Positions 34,857 to 45,688 of a stretch of 64,000 bases of DNA are shown here, in pieces. Position numbers and translations under genes: made by a program. The stretch covers positions 175,224,382-175,288,381 of the forward strand of contig JARDYH010000003.1 of assembly GCA_029215795.1 (NCBI GenBank), in the 5' to 3' direction. This DNA comes from Anniella stebbinsi (lineage: Eukaryota; Chordata; Lepidosauria; Squamata; Anniellidae). Within the stretch, counting starts at the first letter, position 1. The number at the start of each line of letters is the position of its first letter. The notes beneath the pieces were generated by a model. The model was not told the DNA's origin and did no database searches. It saw nothing but the letters and a program-made list of their open reading frames with translations.

Positions 34857-35059
34857 TCTGTCTCTCGCTCTGCCCCACTCTTTTCTCTCTCTTACCCCCT
34901 TCCATCTCTCTCTCTCCACTTCTTCTCTATCCAGCAGGCTAGAGGAGAGGCAGATCACTCCTGCCAGAGATCTGAATATCTTGCTTACAGAAGGTTTAAA
35001 AAAATTGGCTGAGGTCTGCATGAAATTAAGCTGAGGGTCACAAGTTGCTCACCCCTATC

Positions 35060-36000
35060 GTAGAGGTACTTCTTCCAGAACCTTTTGATGGACTTCAATT
35101 AGAAGTGTGTAAGCAGATTCATCCTTGAAGCTCTGGAAAAAAGAAAAGAAAATCATGAATGGTGCATCCAAAGGCCAGAGCTAACATTCCTTTTTCAGTC
35201 AGTGCATACATTATTTCTGTGGCCATAGGAAATTGGCATTCTATCTGTTCCATATTTCTGCAGTAATACTTTATAATGTCTTTTGACACATCTGTTGAAA
35301 GTTCGATTTCCTTTAGCAGATCAAAATATTCCAGTACAGGGGTCTGTTATCAGGATTTGTTTTAAGTTATTGAACACATCTTCATGCTCTGGCATCCATG
35401 CCCATGTGCCAAAGTGTTATTGGAAGAGATGTATGGACTGCAAAATTTGATATGAATTTGCTAAAATAATTCAACATACCTAAAAGTCTTTTAATCCTTT
35501 TATTTACCTTCCAGTCTTGGCGTAATCACTATGGCTTGTCTCTTTGATTTAGCTGGCAAGATTTCCTTCGAGGTTAATCTTCTGCCTAAATATATTGTAG
35601 ATGTTGTTTAGAATTGGCATTTTGCTTTGTTTAGCTTAAAATGGTTCATTCTTGCTATTTCCAGTGCTCTCTTAATTCTTTCATGCTGCTTTTTCCTGGT
35701 AGTGCCCCAAATGTTGATGTAAGGAATGTATAATTTTATATCAGTTATTTACACCTTCTAGCATCTTCTGACCCATGGTGTGGTTGAATACTTAAGATAT
35801 TGAGCATAGACCAAAGAACTATCTTAGGAACTATTCTCTGCAAAAAGATGTGCTAAATGTGCAGATTTTGGAGCACTTTCTGTACAGTGGAATTGACCAA
35901 AACCCAGTTTATACAATTGGTTTTCTAAAGAGGTTGCCACTTTCTTGTCAGACAGAATTATTTTGTTTTGTAGGTAAATGGAAGTGTTTTTTTAAAAAAT
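35060..36000 (-). pseudogene. Ty3/Gypsy reverse transcriptase/RNase H remnant
   Basis: On the minus strand, around 35429-35520, the frame reads IKRLLGMLNYFSKFISNFA, the hallmark segment after the RT palm in Ty3/Gypsy pol. Upstream (about 35560-35760) stop-interrupted frames carry further RT-like sequence, including the KLNKAKCQF-type strand region. The frame is broken by stops and shifts throughout, so it is dead. Together with the integrase remnant at 30950-31530 it marks one minus-strand Gypsy element. Confidence 0.65.
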
Positions 36001-36390
36001 GTTTTTTGTTAGCTCCTTAGAAACTGTGCATGGTCTAGTTCTCCAGTTTTCTTCTCTGAAATTATTTGACAGTAAACTCAGTTAGTTGATTCTTCTATTC
36101 CTCTATTTATTTTGTATGCCTGGGATTGCCAACATGGTGTCTGTGTGCAGTAACGTGCCCACAGACAACCCTCTTGGCACGTGCCAGGTTCCATGCCTCT
36201 CCCAATTTTTATTTTTTAAATTAAATATCTTTTTTAACTTGTGAGGTGAGTGGCATGGCATGCTGCAAAATGAAAAGTCAGCCTCCAGTCTCATCTTTAT
36301 TTCTAAGAATGCCTTTGGACCCATGTCAATAATTTTCTTCACAAAACAAAGCACTTCACAAGTGTTTAGGCCCAAGACTGAGTGACTCTG

Positions 36391-36554
36391 TTCAGACAAC
36401 ATGCTAAGCCACAGTGGTTAAGCACTTTGAGCTAAACATTATGACTTAGTGTGTAGTATGGGTGTAAAAGAGATAAACTCTGGTGTTATGTAAATTCTTG
36501 AACTCTGTTTATTGATGTTAATAGTCATGGGTTAGCGTGTTGTCTGAACAGCCC
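36391..36554. mobile_element. hAT-like MITE (about 160 bp)
   Basis: The left end CTGTTCAGACAACATGCTAA and the inverted right end CTGTTCAGACAACACGCTAA differ at one position, with similar sequence continuing inward (GCCACAGTGG, TGACTTAGTG). No coding potential. The terminus resembles that of family A (TTCGGACAACAC). Confidence 0.7.
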
Positions 36555-36960
36555 AGTGTGTGCCTCTGGGTATAACTCAAAATCTTGGCAAACCTTTTTC
36601 CTTTGTACATAATAGCTAGAGTACATTCTCCCCAATTTGAGGAGATTCCTTGTTTACGTTATTTTAGAGCTATATTTCACTCTTTAATGTTTAATTATTC
36701 CTTATATGTCTGTAGTTCTGTTTTGGATATTATATTTGCCTGTACTGCTTATATCATATATATGTCATTAGTGGTTAGTTTGATGATTGTAGGCTCCTCC
36801 CTGATGTTGTTTTAAAAATAGTTTGCTCTCTCTCTCTCTCTTCCTCTGTCTCTGCTTGCAAAGTGTCCTTCTGCAGTCAGAACGTGCACTTTTCTATTTC
36901 TTTAGGTGTTCCTTAATAATGGTTAGGTCTGTTGTAGTTTATATAAATTCTGGATAAAAA
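36555..36960. other. Unassigned intronic sequence
   Basis: AT-rich, with a short (CT)n run at about 36827-36842. Possibly more of the decayed Gypsy element, but nothing is recognisable. Confidence 0.3.
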
Positions 36961-36964
36961 AAAT

Positions 36965-37170
36965 GAAGAGAAGCAGGTTCTCAGAATGCTAAGATACTTT
37001 ATTGTTCATGTTCGGCCTATGTTGTTTTTTATGTGTTATCTCCATAAACATAATGTAATGTATTCTTGATGTTATAGCCCCCTGAAGAAGGCCTTAAAAA
37101 CAACATAGGCCGAAACGCGTTGGGCGAGAACAATAAAGTATCTTAGCATTCTGAGAACCTGCTTCTCTTC
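36965..37170. mobile_element. Inverted terminal repeats, probable Penelope-like element
   Basis: 36965-37007 is the exact reverse complement of 37128-37170 (43 of 43), and 37011-37029 of 37096-37114 (19 of 19). The right arm carries 13 bp, ACGCGTTGGGCGA (37115-37127), where the left arm has only CAT (37008-37010). The right arm includes CTGAAGA (37082-37088), a GGCC/GGCC stem (37090-37093, 37108-37111) and GAAAC (37112-37116), the conserved parts of a hammerhead ribozyme core (CUGANGA...GAAA). Penelope-like elements are known to carry hammerheads in their terminal repeats, often in inverted arrangement. The family call is an inference. Confidence 0.5.
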
Positions 37171-37904
37171 CTTTTTTTACCCTGAGTGGATGCTCTCCTC
37201 CTTTTGGTTTTTTTAATACAAATTCTGGCACCTTTTGTTCTCTTGTTGTTGCTATCTTTGCCATTGTGTTTGTAATTGCTTGTATCCTTTCTTCAAAATT
37301 CCTCTTGCATCTCAAAGTATTCACAGTTGCCTGCCACACAATTGGGCTATTTTCCAGAGCATACATAGATTCCATGGTAGTTCTACAGCTTGCCATTGTC
37401 TAGATTGCCTTTTCCTGGATTAAATCAATTCACATGCTTAAAAAAACAATTTTGCACCCCAAAACAATTTTATCTTTAGTACTGGTATCTTTAACACAAG
37501 TATCTATTAATGTTCTATATCTACATAATTGACTTTTTAGTTTCATATTTGTAACAAACTGTTCTCATTCTGAATATACAAGTGGCAGCTGCAACAAAAT
37601 GTTGCACTATAGAGTGTTCTTATTCAGTGTTCCAGCAAATCAGCAATCAAGCCTTTTTCCAAACCACATTGCTCCTAAATCTAAGTGCTGGTGGGTGGCT
37701 TACTAGCTCTCATTTTAACTGTATTTGTTTCTCAGGGATAGAGATTTCTGGAAATTTTGAAGCCTTAGGGAAAAACATGACCCCCACCCCCACCCAGTTT
37801 TGCCAGAAAAAATGGAAGAGGGGGGATAGAAACATATTCAATGTTTAATTTTTGTAGTGATCTTTACAGGTCTAAAGTCACTTTGTTACTTTATGAACCT
37901 AAAA
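37171..37904. other. Unassigned intronic sequence
   Basis: A minus-strand frame at 37175-37396 (includes MESMYALENSPIVWQATVNT) lies upstream of the Gypsy RT in the orientation expected for gag, but I cannot identify it. The remainder is AT-rich. Confidence 0.3.
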
Positions 37905-38090
37905 TGATTTATTTATTAAAACATTTGTATCCCGCCCTATATCACTGGGATCTCAGGGCAGCGTACAGATAAAATCAGAACAATGTAACAAAAATAATAT
38001 ATACAGCTAAAAATGTATTAAATCGTTAACAAGTTAAAACCAGTAGAAAACTTTTAAAAGCAAAAAAACCCCCAATTAAAACTAATTAAA
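37905..38090 (-). mobile_element. LINE 3' end fragment
   Basis: TTTATTTATTAAAACATTTG, then TATCCCGCCCTATATCACTG and AGGGCAGCGTACAG follow the reverse-complement 3' end of L2-type elements, continuing into an A-rich noncoding tail. Confidence 0.55.
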
Positions 38091-39365
38091 ACTATGTGTA
38101 ACTATGGAGAATTTAGCCATGGTTCATAAATTATCATTAAAATGATAAAACATATTTAAAGTAAACTCAGTTGTAATTATTGTCTGAATAAGCTATATTT
38201 TTTTATTTTAATATTCCAAACATGACAAATCAAGTTATAGATAATACATTTTAGGAACTTCAGCAAGAAGTCCATAAAGCATCCGAATCATTCTAAAAGG
38301 CAGAAGTAGCAGGAATTGCTAGAGGCAAAGGAAGACTTTTGTATTTCTGTTTGTGAGGAATTGGTTGGGATGGAGTTTAGGAAAATACAGTCTGAAGGAA
38401 AAGTTATTGAGTACTTATTTAACTGGGGAAGACTCTCTTTCCTATTAGGATTGGCAACCACAGAAGTATGCACTACCCCCCAGATTCAGCTTGGATCCCA
38501 ATTTGGCATTTTGGAAAATGGCCCAATTCTGTTTGGACTGATTCAGGAACTATCCACTTTGACTTGGTACTGAACCCGAGTAAAGATTCAGAAATCCAAA
38601 GCTTTGTGCCTCCCATTGACTATAATGAGAAATAAAAAGAAAATTGCTCTAACTTTCCCCACTCTTTGTCAGAATTGGATTATATTTAGAGGCACAGTAG
38701 CCCCTTAGTGCTTCTTCAGAATAAATAGGTGTAGGGGGTTGTGCTACATCATAGGTGTGCGCAAGAGGTGTGCTTAGGCATACCCTAATGTCTCAAGCAA
38801 TAAGTGCCAAATTGAGGGGGCCATAGGGGGATCCAGACACAGCGCAAATGGCCCTCTTGCTTCTCTGCTGACGCTACCCCCAACAGCATGCCATTGCTCC
38901 CAGGAATTGCTCTGATGGGAGCTTCTCTGCTGGGAGCCGCATTTCAAAGAGGCCAGGAGGAGGGACATTGAAGGCTAATATCACCTCTTGAGACTCTCCT
39001 CCAGCCAATGTCACCACAAAGCCCCACCAATGCTGAGTCTTGAGGGGTATCTACTTATTCCCCTCCGCACCTGAAATGGCCCTCAATGATACTGTAGGGC
39101 ATCAGTCTCTACAGTGTTTAATAAATTAATAAATAAAAAATAATGGCCTTTATGATTGAGAATTCAATAAATATTTGCCTTTAAAAATAAAGAAAGAAAA
39201 TTCTCTGGGTGCACACCCTAATAAAATGTGCTACACACACCTTTGGCATATATTTTGGGTTGTTTTTTTAAAAAAAAAAATTGAACTGCTAATAACTTTT
39301 TTATTGGATGGCATGTGCAGGGATAGTTGTCTCTTCTAATGGGATCTAGTCTGCCACTTTTCAGG
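38091..39365. other. Unassigned intronic sequence
   Basis: No exon or definite repeat. 38700-39060 is slightly GC-richer and may be an old repeat. Short frames show no family signature. Confidence 0.4.
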
Positions 39366-39477
39366 AAAATAGAATCATAGAATAGTAGAGTTGGAAGGGG
39401 CCTATTAGGCCATCGAGTCCAACCCCCTGTTCAATGCAGGAATCCACCTTAAAACATACCTGACAGAAGGCTGTCTA
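39366..39477 (-). mobile_element. CR1 LINE, extreme 3' end
   Basis: The string AGAATCATAGAATAGTAGAG, then GGCCATCGAGTCCAACCCCC and GCAGGAATCCACCTTA, is the same CR1 3' end as at 22221, in the same orientation and less diverged. It is 5'-truncated to about 110 bp. Confidence 0.85.
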
Positions 39478-42400
39478 GGCACAGAGGTTTTCATGCAAGA
39501 GCATCCTAGACATTTTGAGGGTATCCCAGAGGATAGCAGACAAGGATTCATATGGAAGGGGAGTTCTCAACTTTGGGGAGAAGGACTGATTTTCTTTCTT
39601 TCACTTCTCCCTCTGTTGTTTGGGGACAATTTGTATGAAAATGACACATATCCTAGATGTTTCCCCAGGCATGAAACCTACAATGTCTTCGAAGGACAGG
39701 TGCAGGAGCTAGGGAGTTATGATGCTTGGATACCAGTTCAAGAATGGCCATCCCTCCCTTCCTCCACTCATCTGTGTTTATAGAAATGAAACAAAAATGC
39801 GCTGTTTTCAGGAGATATAAACTCTTTTTTTTCTCCAAGCACAAATCAGTAATGGAGCTTCATTCTGCCCCAGCTTTTGTACTGGTGGCTTTAGAGAGAA
39901 GCCTGCTAAACTACAGGAAGCACCAGAAACAGCCCAAAGGGACCTGATTTTGCCTAGGCTTGGGGCTTCATGCGACTCCAGTGCACATCCTCAGTGATTT
40001 TAGAACCTTTAAGAGACCTCAATCTATTATTTGAATAATCCTATTTTATTTCCTTTTGTAAATAATTCCCTTTACTAATCACTTTATTTTTGTTCATTGT
40101 GAATGGTTGTCTCTAGTAGTAGATTCAATCCCATGCCTACACCATAGGAACACTACTGGGTTTCTTTTAGGTATGGAGGGTTTATTTTGATGGCCTCAGT
40201 TAATGGTTTTATAGTTGAGGCAGCATTCTCTAAAGGTGAGATCTAATTGAAAACTTTATTAAAAACGGTGGCAGTGAGTTCCATAGACCCAAGTCTCAAA
40301 TATTTGTTTTAAAAAAGAAATATAGGTGGGATAACCCACATGCTGTCCATCCTATACGTTGACAGTGGCAGGATAGCATACAGTGTTCCTTTCACTTGTG
40401 GGTTTTAGAACTACATTCATTGACAGTTTGGGTTTTGTTCTATACTGTGTTTCTGGATTGTTCTTGATCTAACAAGAACAAGCCCAGAAACGCAGGACAC
40501 TATAGAACAAAACCCAAATTGTCACAAGTACACATTTTCTTCACCTATTATGATACGATGGTCTAGCCACATGTTGGAAACTGAGAAAAAGTTGGAGAAT
40601 TCCTAAATGTCTGTCAGTAAAAGATTCATTGGATCAATAATTTTAATAAGGTATTATAGAAATAGCTATGCTGGGAACCTTTCAAAGATGATTAAAAACA
40701 TTTCCTTCCATGGTTTCTAGTCTTACTATAAAGGACTTCCAATTATATAGTTTGTAGAAATAATTTTTGGGGGAGTGGAGGCTGGGTAACAATATACAAA
40801 CACTTTCTGAAATGTTTTATTCATAATTCTGAAAAACTATTTCATAAATCAAAACTGTTCAGCTTTAAAAAACAAAAACAAAAAAACAAACAAAAAAAGG
40901 TCCTTCAAAGAAAACCAAAACAAAAGTGGGAAAACCCCATTTTTTTCTTGATAGTTTCCAGGTCCCTGCCCTCTATTTTCCCTGGGTTTTACTACTCCAG
41001 GACCTCCAGAAATTTCTGGTTAGCAATTCTGGTCCATGTATTGTCATCATAAAGGAAGAAGCCTATTACAAACATTTTATTAACTATGGAACAATTGGAG
41101 TAAGCAAGGCAGTTTACAATCATATCAATGACCTTTGCCTTGAACCAGCTCCTCTGTGTGTTTACTTTTCTGCTGTATCAGTAGCCTATGCAGGCATTCT
41201 GCCTGCTAATAAGAGGGCTAAAAGTGTGGTTGAGGTGAGAGGAGCACCTAGTAGAGCACCCTAAAGTGATCATACCCAGGCTTCCATTTGTATTCAAATG
41301 AACATGAGTAGAAGTCCCTTTCAGACCTTCTGGCTCAACATGGGAAGATTAGGGACTGAACAGGTGAGAATGAGGACATTGGGACCAAGGTTTGTGTGTA
41401 CACCCTTGCCCTCATAAATCTCATGTGAGCAGGCTAAACATCTGCAAAGGTCTATTGCCAAACTGTTTTCAAAGCTGACCTAAACACAACAAGTCACCCT
41501 AACTATACTGGGTGATAAGTCTATGGAAGAGCATCATTAAGTTGAATGAATGCTAGTAAAATTCTCAAAATGCTACCCAACGGTTTCATGGCTGAGCAGG
41601 GATATGAACTTCAGATACGTATTGCCAAGGTTGTTATACTATCTGTTTGGAATTCTCATCTCGGAGCCTCAAAATTCTTGTTTGCTCAAGAGGGTATTCT
41701 AGGTGACTCTGACCTTAGCTTTCTCGTGCACCTCACTTCTCTTTCTGTCATGGCTTCATCTCAAGCCACCTCACCACAAGGAAATGCCTTGGAGGGGCAC
41801 AGCTTCCAAGGTATGTCCTCAAGAATTTCCCTTTCTCAGCTCAGGCAGGAGTGATCTTGAACAAATCCACTGCCCATCACACCTAACCCAGTTTAAAGAG
41901 GTGCAGGTGTCTTCCGTCTCCCTTGGAAAAAGCTCAGCTTTCCCCTTTCTGCTTTTCCCAGTGGGACTGCCAGAGGGAATCAACCCTCAGTACAGATGGA
42001 AGCCCTTTCCTTCAAGTATAATGTCAGTATCTAGTTTGCAGGGGAAAGGTACATGCAACCAGAGCTCTCTTTTGCTGCAAACCATCCTGGCAACAGCAGA
42101 ACTAGAGCAAGCCCCATACCCACCTCCAGCCATTCAGCCCCATTCTCAGCTCACACTCTTGCCAAAGTTAGTGCTGCACTGAGCTAACATGGATTCTTGT
42201 ATGTGGGAGTGCAAAAGGTCTTGATTAATTATGCATGTAAGGATTCTTGCAAATCTGTCAAGTTGGTTTCTGTAGCATTGTTTTCAAAAAAATATCTATA
42301 TTGTGATTAGACTTGCTTTAGTTGAGTCAGTAGTCTGTGCTAACTTGAATGGATTTAATATAGAGAAATCATATAATTAGTGCCTGAGAAACCATCTTTG

Positions 42401-42777
42401 TTCTTCTTTTGCTTTCCTGATGTGCTTCAAAACACTTTACGTTAGAATAGGATAAAAAGTTTTGTAAAAAAATATGTGCTAAATATATCACTGACTATCA
42501 ATTCATGTGCAAGAAATGATAAATAGCTTTCTTCCCCCTCATATTTTTCTTTAAATTGCAAATTCACGAAGGTCTGTCATAATTACATGTGTCATTCAAA
42601 GATTTAAATGCATTACATTCTATGGACGTGACTTGATAAATGAACATTAGTCTGGAGGAGGTGGGACAAACCTGCTATTTCACGGTACGGTGCAAATAGA
42701 TTTCAATTTATGCATTCATCTCTTAGTTCCAAATGATTATTGATTGCATAAATAAGTAGGCAATTCTTCTCTTTCAG
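39478..42777. other. Distal intron 1, largely unassigned
   Basis: No transposon of clear identity. A 46/52-nt hairpin at 40421-40524 is listed separately. The frames at 41546-41854 and 41703-42182 overlap, differ in phase and show no domain, so they are not called. The last bases supply the exon 2 acceptor. Confidence 0.4.
40421..40524. repeat. Long hairpin
   Basis: 40421-40466 pairs with 40473-40524 around a 6-nt loop. The outer arm TGACAGTTTGGGTTTTGTTC against its inverted copy has one mismatch and the inner TTCTGG.TTGTTCTTG arm one. A 6-nt gap lies between them. It is probably a foldback MITE. Confidence 0.8.
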
Positions 42778-42916
42778 AACTTTGCAGAAAACACCATGAA
42801 TGAGCTCCTTGGCTGGTATGGTTATGATAAGGTTGAATTAAAAGATGGAGAAGATATTGAATTCAGGAACTACCCTGCAGATGGAGAGAGCCGACAGCAC
42901 ATTTCTGTTCTCAAAG
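42778..42916 (+). CDS. SOBP: SOBP exon 2
   Basis: 139 bp encoding residues 33-78 ([20 protein letters not shown] ... RQHISVLK) plus the first base of a Glu codon. It continues directly from exon 1 (phase 0) and reads on into exon 3 (phase 1). The peptide is the strongly conserved acidic/aromatic N-terminal segment of SOBP that precedes the FCS zinc fingers. No domain of known structure is assigned to it here. The acceptor is TTCTTCTCTTTCAG|AAC and the donor is AAAG|GTAATG at 42917. No stop or frameshift occurs, so the gene looks functional. It is separated from exon 3 by a 2.3-kb intron that holds an L2 and a SINE. Confidence 0.97.
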
Positions 42917-43604
42917 GTAATGACATTTAATGTCCCTTTGTTCATTCAAAGCAGGATTAACTGTAACCACTTGCCAGAATTTGCTTATGTTGGGATTCTT
43001 GTTTATTCTGTCACAGTTTTAAAGGTGACCTCACTTGCATCCATGTCTGTGACTTTTGGCAGACAAAATCCAAAGCAATATTGAAAATATAATAGCTATG
43101 ATGCACATATAAATCTGAAACAGTAATATTTCTTCCTCAGATAATAAACTCTTATGAAGCTATAATTCAAGTGGCTACCAAGGGGTGTAAAAATTCAGGA
43201 GAAAAAGCAAAGACAGTGTTCCCACTCCCTGCCCCCCTTCCAGCAGCCTTCTGTCGAACGTTCTTGTTGAGAAACCTAGCTGCAGATTGTATTGAAAATG
43301 AGAATAATCAGCTGTGTTTAAAAGATTAATAGAAGCCTACAGTAAAAAAAAAACACCACTGGCTATTAAGTTCAAATCAGTATGTTGAATTTACCCCTCT
43401 CCTACTGCTCTTCAACCCTCATTCTCCCTTTAGGGCTGTCATCTTGCAATACTGCAGTGACAGAAGTCATAGCTGGCCAAAATATCTTGGTAGAGTCTAG
43501 ATTTTAGACCTAATAATCCTATGTACTGGGACAGTCAGCTGGGATGTGGCTCCACACATCATCGTTTTTCTTGCTAATATATTACAACTGCTTCCATACT
43601 ACAA

Positions 43605-44728
43605 ATTTCATTTCATTTCATTTATTACATTTGTATACCGCCCCATAGCCGAAGCTCTCAAAGGCAGCCCCACGTAGAGTGCATTGCAGTAATCTAACTT
43701 GGAGGTTACCAGAGCATGGACAACTGAAGCCAGGTTATCCCTGTCCAGATAGGGACGTAGCTGGGCCACCAACCGAAGTTGGTAGAAGGCACTCCGTGCC
43801 ACTGAGGCCACCTGCGCCTCAAGTGACAGAGATGGTTCTAGGAGAACCCCCAAGCTACAAACCCGCTCCTTCAAGGGGAGTGCAACCCCATCCAGAACAG
43901 GTTGAACACCCTCCATCCGGTCAGCGGAACCACCCACTAACAGCGTCTCAGTCTTGTCTGGATTGAGATTCAGTTTATTAGCCCTCATCCAGTCCATTGT
44001 TGCAGCCAGGCACTGGTTCAGCACATCCACAGCCTCACCTGGTGAAGATGAAAAGGAGAAATAGAGCTGCGTGTCATCAGCGTACTGATGACAACGCACT
44101 CCAAAATTCCGGATGACTGCACTCAACGGTTTCATGTAGATATTGAACAGCATGGGGGACAAAACTGACCCCTGCGGAACCCTATACTGGAGAATCCACG
44201 GGGCCGAGCAATGTTCCCCAAGCACCACCTTCTGGAGCCGACCCACCAAGTAGGAGTGGAACCACTGCAATGCAGTGCCTCCCACTCCCAACTCAGCCAG
44301 TCGTCCCAGAAGGATACCATGGTCGATGGTATCGAAAGCCGCCGAGAGATCAAGGAGAATCAACAGAGTCACACTCCCCCTGTCTTTCTCCCGACATAGG
44401 TCATCATACAGGGCGACCAAGGCTGTTTCCGTACCAAAACCAGGCCTGAAACCCGACTGAAATGGATCCAGATAATCAGTCTCATCCAAGAGTGCCTGGA
44501 GCTGGCTCGCAACCACCCGCTCCAGGACCTTGCCCAGGAATGGAACATTTGCTACTGGCCTGTAGTTATTAAGATTTTCAGGGCCCAGGGAAGATTTCTT
44601 TAGGAGTGGTCTCACTGCTGCCTCTTTCAGGAGGCCTGGGACCACTCCCTCTTGCAAAGAGGCATTAATCACTTCCCTGGCCTGAAGAAGGAGATGAAAT
44701 AGTACTGCTGGGCATATCTGCTGCATTA
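43605..44728 (-). mobile_element. L2-clade LINE with open RT frame, internally deleted
   Basis: The minus-strand frame 43608-44726 (372 codons, open) contains the reverse transcriptase of an L2-clade element: NNYRPVANVPFLGKVLE at residues 53-69, motif A LLDLSAAFD at 124-132, motif B QGSVLSPMLFN at 185-195 and the catalytic YADD at 215-218. It is truncated at its 5' side near 44728. The 3' end (43605-43660) is the L2 terminus, but it joins directly to the segment encoding YVGLPLR. The C-terminal domain and most of the 3' UTR have therefore been deleted. The lack of stops points to a recent copy. It cannot be mobile. Confidence 0.92.
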
Positions 44729-44814
44729 CAGATGGGCATTTCCCCCCACCTTACTTGTGACGAAATGCACAAAAGTACCACTGGGTAATGTAACTCTGTG
44801 CCATCTGTAATATT

Positions 44815-45057
44815 CAGCATTATTAATATTTTTATTGTTACATTTATATCCCACCTTTTTTCCTCTTGCAAGGAACCCAAGGTGGTGTACATGGTTTTTC
44901 TCCTCTCCATTTTATCCTCACAACAACTATGTGACATAGGTTAGGTGAGAGTAAATGACTGGCCCAAAGTCACCGAGTCAGCTTCATGGCTGAGTAGGGA
45001 GTAGAGCCTGTATCTCCCGAGTCCTAGTCCAACACTCTAACCACTACACCACCCTGG
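44815..45057 (-). mobile_element. tRNA-derived SINE with LINE-like 3' tail
   Basis: Read on the minus strand it starts CCAGGGTGGTGTAGTGGTTA, then GAGTGTTGGACTAGGACTC (A-box-like head and anticodon-arm-like region). It continues through a CORE-like middle (GTGACTTTGGGCCAGTCA) and ends GGTGGGATATAAATGTAACA, then AATAAAAAT. This is a standard reptile-type tRNA SINE layout. The B box is poorly kept, so it is unlikely to be transcribed. Confidence 0.75.
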
Positions 45058-45247
45058 AAGATTGGGGTAGGTTTATAGTAGTGTAGTGAACTGCAATCTC
45101 AGAGCATGATAGATTCCTCACACAACCAGTCCTGGCCAAAGGAGAAGGTTTACCCACATGTTCATTTAGTTCTATAAGTTGGCCCCATTTAACTGTGTCA
45201 GATTAATAGTTTTAACATATTTGTAATTTTTTGTGTTTCTTTTACAG

Positions 45248-45433
45248 AAAATTCTTTGCCAAAAACAAAATTACCTGAAGACAGTGTTATTTCATCATAT
45301 AATATAAATGCAAACTATCCAGGGCTTACCGCAGGAAATGGACTCTCAGACTCACCAGCAGGGTCAAAGGAGCATGGGAATGTGCCCATTATTGTTCCAT
45401 TAATTCCACCACCTTTCATAAAGCCACCAGCAG
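45248..45433 (+). CDS. SOBP: SOBP exon 3
   Basis: 186 bp encoding residues 79-140. It completes a split Glu codon (G from exon 2 plus AA), then [20 protein letters not shown] ... and [18 protein letters not shown], and leaves one base (G) for the next exon. The terminal [16 protein letters not shown] block is a recognisable SOBP signature just before the zinc-finger exon. The middle ([12 protein letters not shown]) is the variable part. The acceptor is GTTTCTTTTACAG and the donor CAG|GTAAAT at 45434. Exon 4, expected to begin with the rest of a Glu/Asp codon and the FCS finger, is not in the remaining 18.6 kb. Confidence 0.97.
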
Positions 45434-45596
45434 GTAAATTATTTAGTTTCTAATGATCTCAGCCAGAAGTTAAGTTAGATAATGTTTCGGTATAAAATGT
45501 TCTGTTTACAATTAGAAATGATCAGATGGCCCCAGAATTGCTAAAACATGGAAATCCTCAAAGGTCTTTGTCTCGCTGAGCTTTCAAAACAGTCTA

Positions 45597-45688
45597 ACAG
45601 TATAATCCTGTGCATGTCTACTCAGAAGTAAACCACACTATATACAGTGAGGCTTACTCCCAGGAAAGTGTGCATAGGATTCCAGCCT
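45597..45688. repeat. Palindromic short repeat, second good copy
   Basis: TATAATCCTGTGCATG ... GTGTGCATAGGATTCCAGCC, the same layout as 24397-24487, including TCTACTCAGAAGTAAA and GGCTTACTCCCAGGAAAGT. Confidence 0.75.

Larger units (their letters stand above)
33232..35055. mobile_element. Outer hAT-like element split by a TIR element
   Basis: The left sequence AGCAGGAGTGGGAAACTT (33236) and the inverted right sequence AGGGGTGAGCAACTTGTG (ends about 35055) look like the two ends of one nonautonomous element. Its middle is occupied by the insertion 33353-34856. This outer element itself lies within the split Gypsy remnant. Confidence 0.45.
14914..42777 (+). other. SOBP: SOBP intron 1 (27,864 bp)
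   Basis: The intron begins GTATGT and ends TTCTTCTCTTTCAG at 42777. Its first 7 kb are poor in transposons, while 22.2-39.5 kb is dense in nested insertions. No further SOBP exon is expected here, because exon 1 joins exon 2 in phase 0 and yields a continuous protein. Confidence 0.93.
42917..45247 (+). other. SOBP: SOBP intron 2 (2,331 bp)
   Basis: GTAATG ... TTTCTTTTACAG. More than half of the intron (43605-45057) is LINE and SINE sequence in antisense orientation. The remaining 42917-43604 and 45058-45247 contain nothing recognisable. Confidence 0.95.

Noticed and set aside
41546..42182. Overlapping + strand frames of 102 and 159 codons upstream of exon 2
   Set aside because: Two phases over the same DNA, no family likeness, no splice logic with SOBP. 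Exon 1 to exon 2 is already continuous.
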